From: Bacteroidia bacterium
GTDB taxonomy: Bacteria; Bacteroidota; Bacteroidia; Cytophagales; Cyclobacteriaceae
Direction: 5' to 3'
NCBI GenBank assembly: GCA_016650355.1
Contig: JAENVX010000083.1
Span: 1-38,985 of the forward strand
Length of the DNA: 38,985 bases
In this document: in pieces, positions 17,561 through 26,273 of the stretch
How the letters are laid out: the number at the start of each line of letters is the position of its first letter
How positions within the stretch are numbered: the stretch's first letter is position 1
Program-made: the position numbers and the translations under genes
The notes under the pieces: generated by a model
What the model was told of the DNA's origin: nothing
Databases searched by the model: none
Seen by the model: only the letters and a program-made list of their open reading frames with translations

Positions 17561-17580
17561 CAGGGTTCTAATCCTTTTGC

Positions 17581-18285
17581 ATGAAGTATAAACGTATCGT
17601 CCTCAAACTAAGCGGTGAATCGCTGATGGGTTCCAGACACAGTAATATCGATCCCGCTGTATTAGAACAATACTCAGAAGAAATTAAAGCAGTGAAGGAT
17701 GAGGGTGTGGAGATTGCCATTGTAATTGGAGGAGGTAATATTTTTAGAGGAGGGCAGGCTGAAGCATTAGGAATAGAGCGGGTACAGGGTGACTACATGG
17801 GTATGCTGGCCACCGTAATCAATGCGATGGCTTTGCAAAGCGCACTCGAACGTCATGGGATGTTCACGCGATTGATGTCAGGTATTAAGATGGAACAGGT
17901 ATGTGAGCCATTTATTAAAAGAAGGGCCATACGCCATTTGGAAAAAGGAAGGATCGTGATCTTCGGAGCCGGAATTGGAAACCCCTATTTTACGACTGAC
18001 TCCACTGCCAGTTTAAGGGCAATAGAAGTTCAGGCTGATGTGGTACTCAAGGGTACGCGAGTAGATGGAGTTTATACAAAAGATCCCGAGAAATTTCCAG
18101 ATGCTGTGCGATTCAAAACGCTAACATTTCAGGAAGCTTACGCAAAAAACCTGAACATCATGGACATGACCGCCTTTACGCTGTGCATGGAAAACAAATT
18201 GCCCATTATTGTCTTTGATATGAACAATAAAGGAAACTTACTTAAGATTGCGCGAGGCGAAGAGGCGGGTACATTAATAAGCTAA
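17581..18285 (+). CDS. pyrH: UMP kinase
   Basis: Phosphorylates UMP to UDP in pyrimidine nucleotide synthesis; bacterial type, amino-acid-kinase fold. The 234-residue protein has the signature segments KLSGESLMG (about 8-16), GGGNIFRGGQ (about 49-58), the GAGIGNPYFTTDS nucleotide region (about 132-144) and DGVYTKDPEKFPDA. Start ATG 17581 gives the usual N-terminus MKYKRIVLKLSGE. frr follows 64 bases later, the common pyrH-frr order. Confidence 0.97.
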   Translation: MKYKRIVLKLSGESLMGSRHSNIDPAVLEQYSEEIKAVKDEGVEIAIVIGGGNIFRGGQAEALGIERVQGDYMGMLATVINAMALQSALERHGMFTRLMSGIKMEQVCEPFIKRRAIRHLEKGRIVIFGAGIGNPYFTTDSTASLRAIEVQADVVLKGTRVDGVYTKDPEKFPDAVRFKTLTFQEAYAKNLNIMDMTAFTLCMENKLPIIVFDMNNKGNLLKIARGEEAGTLIS

Positions 18286-18349
18286 TTTAATAATTAATGG
18301 ACGATGACCTTCTAATTATTCACATCTAACGACTCAATACTATTTAGTT

Positions 18350-18904
18350 ATGGAAGAACTCGAACTATATCTGGATGAAGCAAAAGACCTAATGGGTAAA
18401 TCCTACTCACATGTTGGACATGAGCTCACCAAAATCAGAGCAGGAAAAGCAAGTGCAAATATGCTGGACGGGATTATGGTTTCTTATTATGGCGCCTTGA
18501 GCCCTTTGAGTCAAATATCTTCCATTACAACACCGGATGCCAGGAGTCTTTTCATCAAGCCATGGGAAAAATCATTGATTCAGGAGATTGAAAAGGCAAT
18601 TTTGCAAGCCAATCTTGGACTTACTCCCCAAAATGACGGTCAGCAAGTAATTATCAATGTGCCTATGCTTACAGAAGAACGTAGAAAACAATTGGTAAAA
18701 CAGGCCGGTCAGGAATGTGAGCATGGTAAAGTAAGCATTCGCACGATCCGCAAAGAAATCAACGAGCAGTTGAAGAAAGTCAAAGGCGTTTCGGAAGATG
18801 ATGTGAAAAATGCGGAAGAAACAGTGCAGAAGTTAACCGATGAATTTATCTTAAAGATTGATGCGTTAATGAAGAAAAAGGAAGCGGACATCATGACTGT
18901 CTAG
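18350..18904 (+). CDS. frr: Ribosome recycling factor
   Basis: Frr splits the post-termination ribosome together with EF-G. The 184-residue length and the conserved segments LTKIRAGKASANMLDGIMV, PWEKSLIQEIEKAI, LTEERRKQLVKQA and the C-terminal helix KLTDEFILKIDALMKKKEADIM are all standard. It follows pyrH and is closed by a strong hairpin terminator. Confidence 0.97.
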   Translation: MEELELYLDEAKDLMGKSYSHVGHELTKIRAGKASANMLDGIMVSYYGALSPLSQISSITTPDARSLFIKPWEKSLIQEIEKAILQANLGLTPQNDGQQVIINVPMLTEERRKQLVKQAGQECEHGKVSIRTIRKEINEQLKKVKGVSEDDVKNAEETVQKLTDEFILKIDALMKKKEADIMTV

Positions 18905-18921
18905 AATGTTGAATACGATAT

Positions 18922-18951
18922 AAAAAAAGGCACCAGTTGGTGCCTTTTTTT
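18922..18951. terminator. Bidirectional terminator between frr and the TIM-barrel gene
   Basis: A seven-base stem, AGGCACC (18928-18934) and GGTGCCT (18939-18945), closes an AGTT loop. It is flanked by an A run on the left and a T run on the right, so it reads as a Rho-independent terminator on either strand. It stands between the convergent ends of frr and the minus-strand gene ending at 18965. Confidence 0.85.
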
Positions 18952-18964
18952 ATGGTGGTTTTAA

Positions 18965-19876
18965 TCATCTATAGCCCCACTTTTTCATAATTTTAAGGTC
19001 TTCTTTCATGCATTCCAACGGAGTCTTGCCTTGATACGATTCCTGCTCAATTATAAAATGAATAGTACCTCCTGATTTGCGACCCAGATCGATTACTTCT
19101 TTTACACCCACAATGCCAACGCCAAGAATTGTGCTCTCATATTTTTCGTGACCACCAGACGCAACAATTTCATCCTTTACATGCATGGACTCAAAACGAC
19201 CCGGATATTGGCGAACAATGTCAATTGCTTTCGCGCCTCCGTTATATAAGTTGCCAATATCTAACTGCTGCATCACCAAAGAGGGATCGGTACTCTGAAG
19301 AATAATATCATAGACAGTTTTGTCATTCAACTTCTGACTAAATTCAAAATCATGGTTGTGATACCCAAACTTCATTCCCGACTTTTTACATAACTCCCCG
19401 CTCTTATTGAAGATATCCATTTGCTTTTTCAGTCCATCGTAGGTCTTGCGCAAACTCTCCTCCAAGGAAGGGCTAATTACAAATTGTTGTCCTAGTGTGG
19501 CAGCATCTTCAACCGTATATTTCCAAGCATCCGTAAAGTCATTCTTTGCTTCATCCCAATGCTTCTTACCAAGCACGGTGTGGCCGCTCGGCATTTTCAT
19601 TCCCAGATCATCCAACACTTTTTTGAATTCCTTAGCAGAATAAGTATAAAACTTTCGGTCTACATAGTTTGCGTGCTCCACATTCTTGTAACCCATTTCG
19701 GCCAATTGCTTTAACGTACCAAGCGGATCTGTTTTCATCTCTTCGCGAACGCAATAGAGTTGCAGACCTAATAACTCCTTACCTCCCTTTGCAGCGAATA
19801 AAGAGTGTGACAAAATAGAAGTACTGGCCAGTGCCAATGCTCCTTTCTTAAGAAAATCTCTCCGCGATGTATTCAT
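18965..19876 (-). CDS. Tat-exported sugar phosphate isomerase/epimerase-like TIM-barrel protein
   Basis: 303 residues. The N-terminus MNTSRRDFLKKGALALAS is a twin-arginine (Tat) signal, so the folded protein is exported, probably with its metal. The body fits the xylose-isomerase-like TIM barrel (AP endonuclease 2 family): LGLQLYCVREEMKTDPLGTL, GYHNHDFEF, QLDIGNLYNGG, HVKDE and FIIEQESYQG, which supply the expected Glu/Asp/His metal ligands. Such exported proteins are common in Bacteroidota, with sugar or inositol substrates suspected. No sugar-use genes adjoin it, so the substrate is open. Confidence 0.87.
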   Translation of the reverse strand: MNTSRRDFLKKGALALASTSILSHSLFAAKGGKELLGLQLYCVREEMKTDPLGTLKQLAEMGYKNVEHANYVDRKFYTYSAKEFKKVLDDLGMKMPSGHTVLGKKHWDEAKNDFTDAWKYTVEDAATLGQQFVISPSLEESLRKTYDGLKKQMDIFNKSGELCKKSGMKFGYHNHDFEFSQKLNDKTVYDIILQSTDPSLVMQQLDIGNLYNGGAKAIDIVRQYPGRFESMHVKDEIVASGGHEKYESTILGVGIVGVKEVIDLGRKSGGTIHFIIEQESYQGKTPLECMKEDLKIMKKWGYR

Positions 19877-20016
19877 GACTTAAAATAGATTTAATATATT
19901 ATATGGAAGATCATTAAAAAGATGCACTAAAAAAAGCTCTTTTTTATAATGGCCAGCCATGTATTGTAAACGGTCAGAATAACGAGACGAAATGTGGGAA
20001 TGGAGCAATTTCCTTA

Positions 20017-21072
20017 TTAGATGCCCTCATCAATAAGAAAATGGCGTTTCAATTTATCTCCGCCCTTACCATCCATAAGAATGATGAGATAGTCTCCAAC
20101 CTCAACTTTAATGTCACCATCCGGGTTTTTCATCAACTTCCTTACACTACCAGTAACTTTTACAATTCCGAATAGAACCACATTGCAATGCTTCTTAAGA
20201 TCAAAGAACACTTTTTCATAAAAAATACCCGCAAACGGGTTGTTCGCCTTTACCATGATTTGCTTCATGTCATACTCATCATCTTGATGTGCGTAGGCTA
20301 TGATCTCTTCCGTTAAAATAGCAACATCCGGCTCGTAGATGTAGCTGGCCAAAAGTTTAGAAGAAATCTCATTTTTAGAAATGGCATAAGTGACACCGGC
20401 TGCATGAAACGTGTTCTTAAGATTTCCGTTATCCAGTGTAACAACATAATTAAGATCAGCAAAATGCTTTTTTAAATTAATTACGTAAACGAGCTTTTCG
20501 GTATCATCATTCATGTTTACGAACACTACAGAGGCCTCCCTGATGTTCGCCTTTTCAAGCATTTCGAAATTGTTAAAGTCAGCGTAAAGCGTAAATATTT
20601 TGTCGAGATCATGGTATTCTTTAATAATATCTATGCTAGACCTGTCCTTGGTTACAATAGCTATTTCTCTGCCGGCTCCTGCCAGGTGGCCTATAACTGA
20701 ATGGCTAAATTCATTCCAGCCTATAATCACTACATGGTTTTTAAAATTGGTGCCATTAAGACCAAGTTCTTTTCGCTCTTTTATTGTATTCATAAAATTT
20801 GTTATCTGACTTATGATAAAACCATAAATACCTAAACTGGATAACATGACCACGAAACCCAATGTTCGACCCCAGTAAGTTACTGGAATAACATCTCCAT
20901 AACCAACGGTTGTAATTGTGGCCACAACGTACCAAAGCCCATCCTGCCAACTATGCATCTTGGAGTCCGGCACATCAGACTCTATTCGATGCAAAAGAAG
21001 AATGATTACTCCATAAAAGAGCACTAAGCCAATAAGGGAATAAACTAATCTTTTGCTGTCTGTTTTCTTCAC
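20017..21072 (-). CDS. Two-TM potassium channel with cytosolic RCK/TrkA-N domain
   Basis: A 351-residue K+ channel subunit. TM1 is at about residues 9-28, a pore helix and selectivity filter TTVGYGD at 54-60, and TM2 at about 68-90. A Rossmann-type TrkA-N domain begins near residue 113 (HVVIIGWNEFS, with the glycine pattern altered by a Trp) and a TrkA-C-like domain ends the chain. It resembles MthK/Kch-type channels gated by ligand or nucleotide binding. The start is GTG, with a -7 element 11 bases upstream. It is not obviously coupled to its neighbours. Confidence 0.9.
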   Translation of the reverse strand: MKKTDSKRLVYSLIGLVLFYGVIILLLHRIESDVPDSKMHSWQDGLWYVVATITTVGYGDVIPVTYWGRTLGFVVMLSSLGIYGFIISQITNFMNTIKERKELGLNGTNFKNHVVIIGWNEFSHSVIGHLAGAGREIAIVTKDRSSIDIIKEYHDLDKIFTLYADFNNFEMLEKANIREASVVFVNMNDDTEKLVYVINLKKHFADLNYVVTLDNGNLKNTFHAAGVTYAISKNEISSKLLASYIYEPDVAILTEEIIAYAHQDDEYDMKQIMVKANNPFAGIFYEKVFFDLKKHCNVVLFGIVKVTGSVRKLMKNPDGDIKVEVGDYLIILMDGKGGDKLKRHFLIDEGI

Positions 21073-21082
21073 ATCCTTAAAA

Positions 21083-21090
21083 CAAAGTTA
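21083..21090 (-). promoter_or_regulatory. Probable -7 element of the K+ channel gene
   Basis: TAACTTTG on the minus strand matches TAnnTTTG and lies 10 bases before GTG 21072. Upstream is a T-rich stretch without a clear TTTG at -33. Supports transcription independent of the cytochrome gene behind it. Confidence 0.4.
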
Positions 21091-21140
21091 AATAAGATAA
21101 AAAAAACATTAAATAAAAATTCCATATGAAGAATACAAGT

Positions 21141-21587
21141 TCATTTGGAGCACCCAGCAAGCACAGACGAAACCTCCTTTACCTCCACCGCCTCGCGTTG
21201 ACCGCCCCAGGCATTGTAGATATAGGTAACTATTTCAGCTATCTCAAGATCGGTAAGCTTGGTGATTCCTTTCATGGCCATGTTGTATTGGGTACCATTG
21301 ACAATAAGTTCCCCTTCCTTCCCATTTTTAATTAGGCATATCACCTCCTCAAAATGATTATCCAAAAAATCTGATTTGGCTATGGGGGGATAAAGGCGCC
21401 CAAGACCGGTACCATTTTTTTGATGGCAGTTACTACAGTTTACCTCATATAGTACTTTGCCCTGCACAAAATACTGATCAGATTTTGTCGCTTTCTTATG
21501 TTCTTTTGACGTACAAGAAAAAACTGCGGCTACCACTATGTTGCAACAAACAATAAATAAAAGTAGTTGAGAGTACTTACTGCACAT
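21141..21587 (-). CDS. Membrane-anchored c-type cytochrome
   Basis: 148 residues with a hydrophobic leader ending AAVFSC (lipobox, Cys25), then one cytochrome c domain with the heme-binding CSNCH (Cys51, Cys54, His55) and a Met-containing YNMAMKG as candidate axial ligand. It resembles small class I cytochromes that carry electrons in the periplasm. An extra cysteine sits three residues from the C-terminus (Cys146). Its start overlaps the SCO gene end by 11 bases, so the MOSC, SCO and cytochrome genes form an operon. Confidence 0.9.
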   Translation of the reverse strand: MCSKYSQLLLFIVCCNIVVAAVFSCTSKEHKKATKSDQYFVQGKVLYEVNCSNCHQKNGTGLGRLYPPIAKSDFLDNHFEEVICLIKNGKEGELIVNGTQYNMAMKGITKLTDLEIAEIVTYIYNAWGGQREAVEVKEVSSVLAGCSK

Positions 21588-22188
21588 ACTCCGCCTCTAG
21601 CCGCTCAATGTCAGCAATTAATCTATTTACATCCTCCTCTTTTGTTCCATCATACTTTCCTCTAATTCGGCCTTCCTTATCAACTAACAAAAAAGCGCCA
21701 CTGTGTATAAATCCATCCGGTTCAGTTTTATCCTCCAGGGCGGTTGCAAAATAGCTTGTTTGTGCAATCTTATAGATTGAATCTTTCACGCCTGTTACAA
21801 AATGCCACTTCTTGCTTTCCACACCCAATCGTTCAGCAAAATCGTGAAGTAATGGTACAGTATCATATTCGGGATCGATGGTGTGTGAAAGAATCAGCAC
21901 ATCGGACTTATTTTTAATCGTGTCGTAAACTCGCAACATCTGTGTTTTCATGATGGGGCATATGCTACGGCAAGAAGTAAAGAAAAAATCGGTTACATAA
22001 ATTTTGTTTTCGAAAGTGGAGTTCGTGACTATAGCGCTGTCTTGGTTCACAAATTCAAAATGAGCTATCGTGTGATAAACAGTATCCTGCCCGTCAATAT
22101 TTCGCTCACCAAAAATGGGTAATGGCTTTTCCTTTGTCGCGCAGTTGCAGAGAAATAGGGCGAACGGAAAAAAAATAATATATCTCAT
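21577..22188 (-). CDS. SCO1/SenC family copper-binding protein
   Basis: 203 residues. The leader ends LCNC, so it may be lipid-anchored at Cys16, though Asn before the cysteine is unusual. The thioredoxin-like SCO fold shows the copper ligands Cys73 and Cys77 (FTSCRSICPIM) and the conserved His in GFIHSGAFLLVD. SCO proteins deliver copper to the CuA site of cytochrome oxidase or act as thiol reductases. It shares a 4-base overlap with the MOSC gene and precedes a cytochrome c, in line with a respiratory role; oxidase genes are not in the window. Confidence 0.92.
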   Translation of the reverse strand: MRYIIFFPFALFLCNCATKEKPLPIFGERNIDGQDTVYHTIAHFEFVNQDSAIVTNSTFENKIYVTDFFFTSCRSICPIMKTQMLRVYDTIKNKSDVLILSHTIDPEYDTVPLLHDFAERLGVESKKWHFVTGVKDSIYKIAQTSYFATALEDKTEPDGFIHSGAFLLVDKEGRIRGKYDGTKEEDVNRLIADIERLEAEYVQ

Positions 22189-23021
22189 AGTTGTTGATTC
22201 TTAAAGTCAATCATCTCAATTAGATCACCTTCGTAAACTTCCCCACTACTCCTGGCTACTAAATTCTCGCCAAAACAAACTTTGCCATTTACATTCCGAT
22301 AAGTAGAAAGGGTTCTCAATGGCTCAACTCCCTTCTCCGCAGTTTCAGGATTCACGGTAGTTAGAACACAACGTGAACATGGCTTAACGCCTTCAAAGGT
22401 AACTGAACCGACCTTTAAATTCTTCCAGGTGTCTTCCTCATGAGGCAAACCTCCTGTAAACACAAAATTGGGTCGAAATCTCTTTATGGTAACTGGATCA
22501 GCTAGCTTCTTGTTTAACCCGTCTAAAGATGATTGCCCGATAATCAAGAAGGGATAGCCATCTGCAAGACTTACTTGTTCATTATTAACAACATAGTTTG
22601 AATCCACATCTCTTCTACTTTTTTCTGGAAAGAAAACGAGACGACAGTCGATGTTAATTTTATCAGAAAACCACGCACTATATGCCGGATCCACCTCAAC
22701 TGCATCAACTTGATCGTCCCAGATTTGAACTTTTAATGAATTTACAGAATGCTCCCTATGTAATTCTATTCTAATTGAAGGCGGTAATCCATTAGCCGTT
22801 GTTTGTCTCCCCACAACTAGGTGGTTGTTGTCAATATTCACACTAAACAAAGCCATCTCTGGATGCTCTCGTTGGGTCAAAAATCTTCCCTTTTCATCAA
22901 CGAGCATCCATCTCCTGTCGTGTTGTAACCCTTTTTGTTGTACAGCCGCTTTCTGTAGTCGTATTCCGGCAAGAGATTTAATGGGATAGATCCATATTTC
23001 ACTTATTCTGCGTTCATTCAT
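22185..23021 (-). CDS. MOSC domain protein (YcbX/mARC-like)
   Basis: 278 residues: an N-terminal MOSC beta-barrel domain (EIWIYPIKSLAGIRL, GLQHDRRWMLVDEKGRFLTQR) and a C-terminal MOSC domain with VKPCSRCVLTTVNPET, the conserved cysteine that binds molybdenum cofactor. Related proteins (E. coli YcbX, mitochondrial mARC) reduce N-hydroxylated compounds. There is no ferredoxin domain, so a separate electron donor is required. It starts 49 bases from the divergent Crp/Fnr regulator and leads the SCO-cytochrome operon. Confidence 0.9.
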   Translation of the reverse strand: MNERRISEIWIYPIKSLAGIRLQKAAVQQKGLQHDRRWMLVDEKGRFLTQREHPEMALFSVNIDNNHLVVGRQTTANGLPPSIRIELHREHSVNSLKVQIWDDQVDAVEVDPAYSAWFSDKINIDCRLVFFPEKSRRDVDSNYVVNNEQVSLADGYPFLIIGQSSLDGLNKKLADPVTIKRFRPNFVFTGGLPHEEDTWKNLKVGSVTFEGVKPCSRCVLTTVNPETAEKGVEPLRTLSTYRNVNGKVCFGENLVARSSGEVYEGDLIEMIDFKNQQL

Positions 23022-23070
23022 GAACTTTCCGCCTCAATTTTTTGCTAACTTAACAAGGATTTGTGTAACC

Positions 23071-23751
23071 ATGAATAATACCGCTGCTCTTTGGTTTTTT
23101 GAAAGCGTAAATCTTTATAATACGCTATGCCCGCATAAAGTGAAAACGATGGAGGGCAAGCATACTTATAACTATTACAAAAAAGATCAGTTCATATATT
23201 TTCCTGAAGATGCAGCTCAGGAAATTTTCATGGTTGTAAATGGAAGGGTAAAAATTGGTAACTATCTAGAAGATGGAAAGGAAGTGGTAACCGCCATTCT
23301 TTCCACCGGAGAAATTTTTGGTGAATTAGCCTTGGCAGGAGAAAATAAACGTAAGGATTTCGCCCAGGCGATGGATGCCAATACAACCATCTGTCCGCTC
23401 GGCATCGATGATCTTAAAGAATTAATGAAGGATAATAAGGAACTCAGCTTTAGTCTGTTAAAATTGGTCGGTCTTAGGCTGATGAAGGTGGAGCGTAAAC
23501 TTGAATTGCTTGTTTTTAGAGATGCCCGAACACGCATTGTCGAATTTTTGAAGGATGCCGCATCGTGGAAAGGCAAAAAAGTAGGATTTGAAACGATGAT
23601 CCCAACCAGGCTAACTCACAAAGATATTGCGGCTCTTACTGGCACATCCTGGCAAACCGTAACAACCATCCTTAACGAATTAAAAGAAAAGAATCTGATC
23701 AATTTTGATAGGAAGAAAATACTAATTCGGGATCTAGAGAAACTTGCCTGA
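23071..23751 (+). CDS. Crp/Fnr family transcriptional regulator
   Basis: About 226 residues from ATG 23071: an N-terminal cyclic-nucleotide-binding-like barrel (FIYFPEDAAQEIFMVVNGRVKIG in two parts, then GEIFGELALAG) and a C-terminal winged helix-turn-helix with LTHKDIAALTGTSWQTVTTIL as recognition region. The four-cysteine iron-sulfur pattern of E. coli FNR is absent, so it is not an obvious direct oxygen sensor. The frame is open from 23020, but that would overlap the divergent MOSC gene and adds no family sequence. Adjacent MOSC/SCO/cytochrome genes are candidate targets. Its 3' end overlaps the convergent transferase gene by 18 bases. Confidence 0.92.
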   Translation: MNNTAALWFFESVNLYNTLCPHKVKTMEGKHTYNYYKKDQFIYFPEDAAQEIFMVVNGRVKIGNYLEDGKEVVTAILSTGEIFGELALAGENKRKDFAQAMDANTTICPLGIDDLKELMKDNKELSFSLLKLVGLRLMKVERKLELLVFRDARTRIVEFLKDAASWKGKKVGFETMIPTRLTHKDIAALTGTSWQTVTTILNELKEKNLINFDRKKILIRDLEKLA

Positions 23752-24357
23752 GTGTAGCAAATCCGCTTCGGTGTCAACATCCGTTAACTTTTCCAGCGCG
23801 ACAAAATTCAATTTTAGATTTCTGAAATCCTTTAAGGTATCCTCGAAAACAGAAACTGTACTCCAGGTTTTATTTTTGAAAACTTCCGTATGAAGTTTAT
23901 TCATACCCAGCAGGTAATAACCACCATCTTCCGTGGGGCCAATAATAGCATCGTGGTTTATTAATTGACTAAAAGCTTCTTCTAGAATATCTGATGATAG
24001 TTCCAGACAATCCGTGCCAATAATACAGGCAGATTTATAACCATCCGCAAAGGCGCTCAAGAATGCATTATGCATTCTTTCTCCCAAATTATTGCCCCGT
24101 TGAACTTTCTTCTGGAAAATTATATTTGGCCAATGGTCTTCGGTGTCCGCAAACTGGGAATAGAAGACTACTTTATCCACGGTCAAGTTCTCTGTAATGT
24201 CGCGCGTGTACGAAGAAAGTTTTATATAAATAGCCAAGGCCTTTTCATCACCCAGCGTTTCAGCCAATCGCGTTTTAACTTTTCCTAGCTCAGGATTACG
24301 ATAAAAAATGATTAGCAATGATTTACTTTTGGTATTATTCGCAAGGGGCTTTGCCAT
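23734..24357 (-). CDS. TIGR04282-type glycosyltransferase (GT-A, CofC/MobA-like fold)
   Basis: 207 residues with the features of the TIGR04282 family: FYRNPELGKVKTRLAETLG near the N-terminus, NNLGERMHNAF, IIGTDCLELS and IIGPTEDGGYYLLGM. The family is named for arsenosugar biosynthesis in some genomes, but members also occur without arsenic genes; here no ArsM/ArsS gene is near, so that role is not supported. It begins one base after the rhodanese stop and is the last gene of the glycosyltransferase run. Substrate unknown. Confidence 0.85.
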   Translation of the reverse strand: MAKPLANNTKSKSLLIIFYRNPELGKVKTRLAETLGDEKALAIYIKLSSYTRDITENLTVDKVVFYSQFADTEDHWPNIIFQKKVQRGNNLGERMHNAFLSAFADGYKSACIIGTDCLELSSDILEEAFSQLINHDAIIGPTEDGGYYLLGMNKLHTEVFKNKTWSTVSVFEDTLKDFRNLKLNFVALEKLTDVDTEADLLHSGKFL

Positions 24358-24358
24358 T

Positions 24359-24904
24359 TTAGTAGATCTTAACTCCGTGCTCTAACCACTTTGACCAACT
24401 CTTATTATAAGTATGAACACTATCCGTTGGTTGATTGGATTTATTAACAACATTATAACCTTTATTCTTCCATTCAAAAATACCACCATAGATATTCAGA
24501 ACATTATTGTATCCCAATTCAATAAATTTTTCTCCCACTAGTTCACTCCTAACACCTACGCTACAATAGACAATTATAGTCGCGTTCTTGGCTATTCTCT
24601 TAAGATCATCTGTTGAATAGGAATCATAGTCCAAAAGTTGAGCGCCCTTTAAATGGCTCACATTAAACTCTTCTATAGTACGTGTATCGAGCAAAACGAT
24701 GTTTTTATCCTTCATCAACTTTTCTACTTCCACTGGCCTTATTGTCTCAACAGTATTCTTGTAAAGTGATTTTAGTTTTTTATCGAATTCACTCTGGGCT
24801 GATGCGGAATAAGTAATAAAGCTTAATGCAATCAAGAGTGAATTCATTAAGAAAACCCAAACACGACCTGACACAAATCTTACATCATGATATACTTTTT
24901 TCAT
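24359..24904 (-). CDS. Exported rhodanese-like protein
   Basis: 181 residues: an N-terminal export signal (positive residues, then hydrophobic VWVFLMNSLLIALSF, ending SASAQ) and one rhodanese domain (about 55-160) with LLDTRTIEEFNVSHLKGA and the active-site loop YCSVGVRS (Cys114). Rhodaneses carry persulfide sulfur; an exported one could act in periplasmic sulfur or thiol chemistry. The ATG at 24904 overlaps the membrane transferase gene by 20 bases. ATG 24847 would also give a leader but without basic residues. Its place inside a glycosyltransferase run is unexplained. Confidence 0.85.
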   Translation of the reverse strand: MKKVYHDVRFVSGRVWVFLMNSLLIALSFITYSASAQSEFDKKLKSLYKNTVETIRPVEVEKLMKDKNIVLLDTRTIEEFNVSHLKGAQLLDYDSYSTDDLKRIAKNATIIVYCSVGVRSELVGEKFIELGYNNVLNIYGGIFEWKNKGYNVVNKSNQPTDSVHTYNKSWSKWLEHGVKIY

Positions 24905-26273
24905 CTACTTTCCTTGGCGCAATTAATTCATATGCAAGGTAGCCAAACACCAATACATATTGTATGGCGGTGAACCAAAGGTTTTCCTCAAATCCATCTG
25001 CTCTGTAATTAGCGTAGGTTATAAAAATCAAAGCAGACCATAGTAACGCAAATCGGTATCTACCAAAGACAGAGAAAGCCACCAAGGTGGTAATATACCA
25101 GGGGTGAACAATCGTTGAAAATGCGAAGTAGATAAAAAGTACAAATAGTGATGATGTCAGCAGTTGTGAGTCTATCTCCTTGAGTCCAACAGAAATAGTT
25201 GACAGTTTTTCGAATATGGATTTTAAACTATAGCTTTTAATCCCCTCCAATAAAGTATAGAATAATATCAATAACGCACTGTACATGGCAAGTCTCCATC
25301 CTACCGTTTGGATAATGTTATACCCATATTTCCAGAAGCCCCATTCTCTAATGATATAATAAATGCTTGCATTGAATTCGAACTTTTTAAAATAATATCC
25401 AATGCTTTCGCGGAAGCCTGAGATAATATCAATACTAAGCAACGGTAAAAATAGCAACATGCAACAAAATGCGGTAATGGCATAAAATTGAAGTGATCTC
25501 TTAAGGCCAAGTCTGGTCAAAAGAAGCGGAAGAAAAATGATTGGGATTAGTTTGGAGCAAATCGCTAAGCCAAAGTTAAGAGCTGAACCCCACAGCTTTC
25601 CTTTTATCAAAAACAAAAAACTAGCCAACAAGAAAAATATCATGAACGCTTCGAAATGCAAATTACCAGTCAGCTCAAGAATGATCAACGGATTTAACGC
25701 ATATAGAAGCACATTCTTAGCGGGAAGGTCGTAATGCTTTAGGATTTTCCGAATCATTAACAGGCTTCCCACTTCAGCAGCAATTATTAGGGAACGAATA
25801 ACGACTACACTTCCTAAGATTGATTGCGGAGAGATTTTCGCTGAAAGCCAAAAAACAAATTGATTGACAGGTGGATAGATGGTAAAGTAATCCGGACTAT
25901 TCAGCAATTTGAAAAGCTCGTTGTTTATGCCCGGAATGTTTGCTTTGTTTTCAATATAATATCGAGGCAACTCTGCAAAAGGATGATATCCAGCTGCCAA
26001 CAAACGGCCATCCCAAATGAAACGGTAAAAATCATCCGAAAGATTCGGCAGGGCCAACAATAAGCTTGCTCTAAATCCAATTGAAACAGCAATCCAAAAT
26101 GATACTTCATAATCATCTATAGATCTGACGATCCATAGGTAAATCAAAAACAAAATAGTCAGACAAATAATAAGTGTTAACGTCTCGTGGCGCATAACAC
26201 TATACTCCACAAATACATACAGTAATCCTGTAAATAAAAGTAACAGCCAGGATAGCGGCTTTATCCTAGGCAT
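24885..26273 (-). CDS. Multi-pass GT-C type mannosyltransferase-like membrane protein
   Basis: 462 residues with about 11-12 hydrophobic segments. The early loop DDFYRFIWDGRL (about residues 79-90) and then IYPPVNQFVFW are typical of polyprenyl-phosphate-sugar-dependent GT-C transferases (DUF2029/GT87-like, mannosyltransferases). These move a sugar from a lipid carrier to an acceptor outside the membrane. The upstream GT2 of dolichol-phosphate-mannose-synthase type could supply that lipid-linked sugar. It overlaps the preceding cellulose-synthase-like gene by 8 bases. Confidence 0.82.
   Translation of the reverse strand: MPRIKPLSWLLLLFTGLLYVFVEYSVMRHETLTLIICLTILFLIYLWIVRSIDDYEVSFWIAVSIGFRASLLLALPNLSDDFYRFIWDGRLLAAGYHPFAELPRYYIENKANIPGINNELFKLLNSPDYFTIYPPVNQFVFWLSAKISPQSILGSVVVIRSLIIAAEVGSLLMIRKILKHYDLPAKNVLLYALNPLIILELTGNLHFEAFMIFFLLASFLFLIKGKLWGSALNFGLAICSKLIPIIFLPLLLTRLGLKRSLQFYAITAFCCMLLFLPLLSIDIISGFRESIGYYFKKFEFNASIYYIIREWGFWKYGYNIIQTVGWRLAMYSALLILFYTLLEGIKSYSLKSIFEKLSTISVGLKEIDSQLLTSSLFVLFIYFAFSTIVHPWYITTLVAFSVFGRYRFALLWSALIFITYANYRADGFEENLWFTAIQYVLVFGYLAYELIAPRKVDEKSIS

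Noticed and set aside
19929..19946. A-run/T-run around GCTC as a terminator behind the K+ channel gene
   Set aside because: The possible stem is only A-T pairs with no GC core, so it is not a convincing intrinsic terminator.
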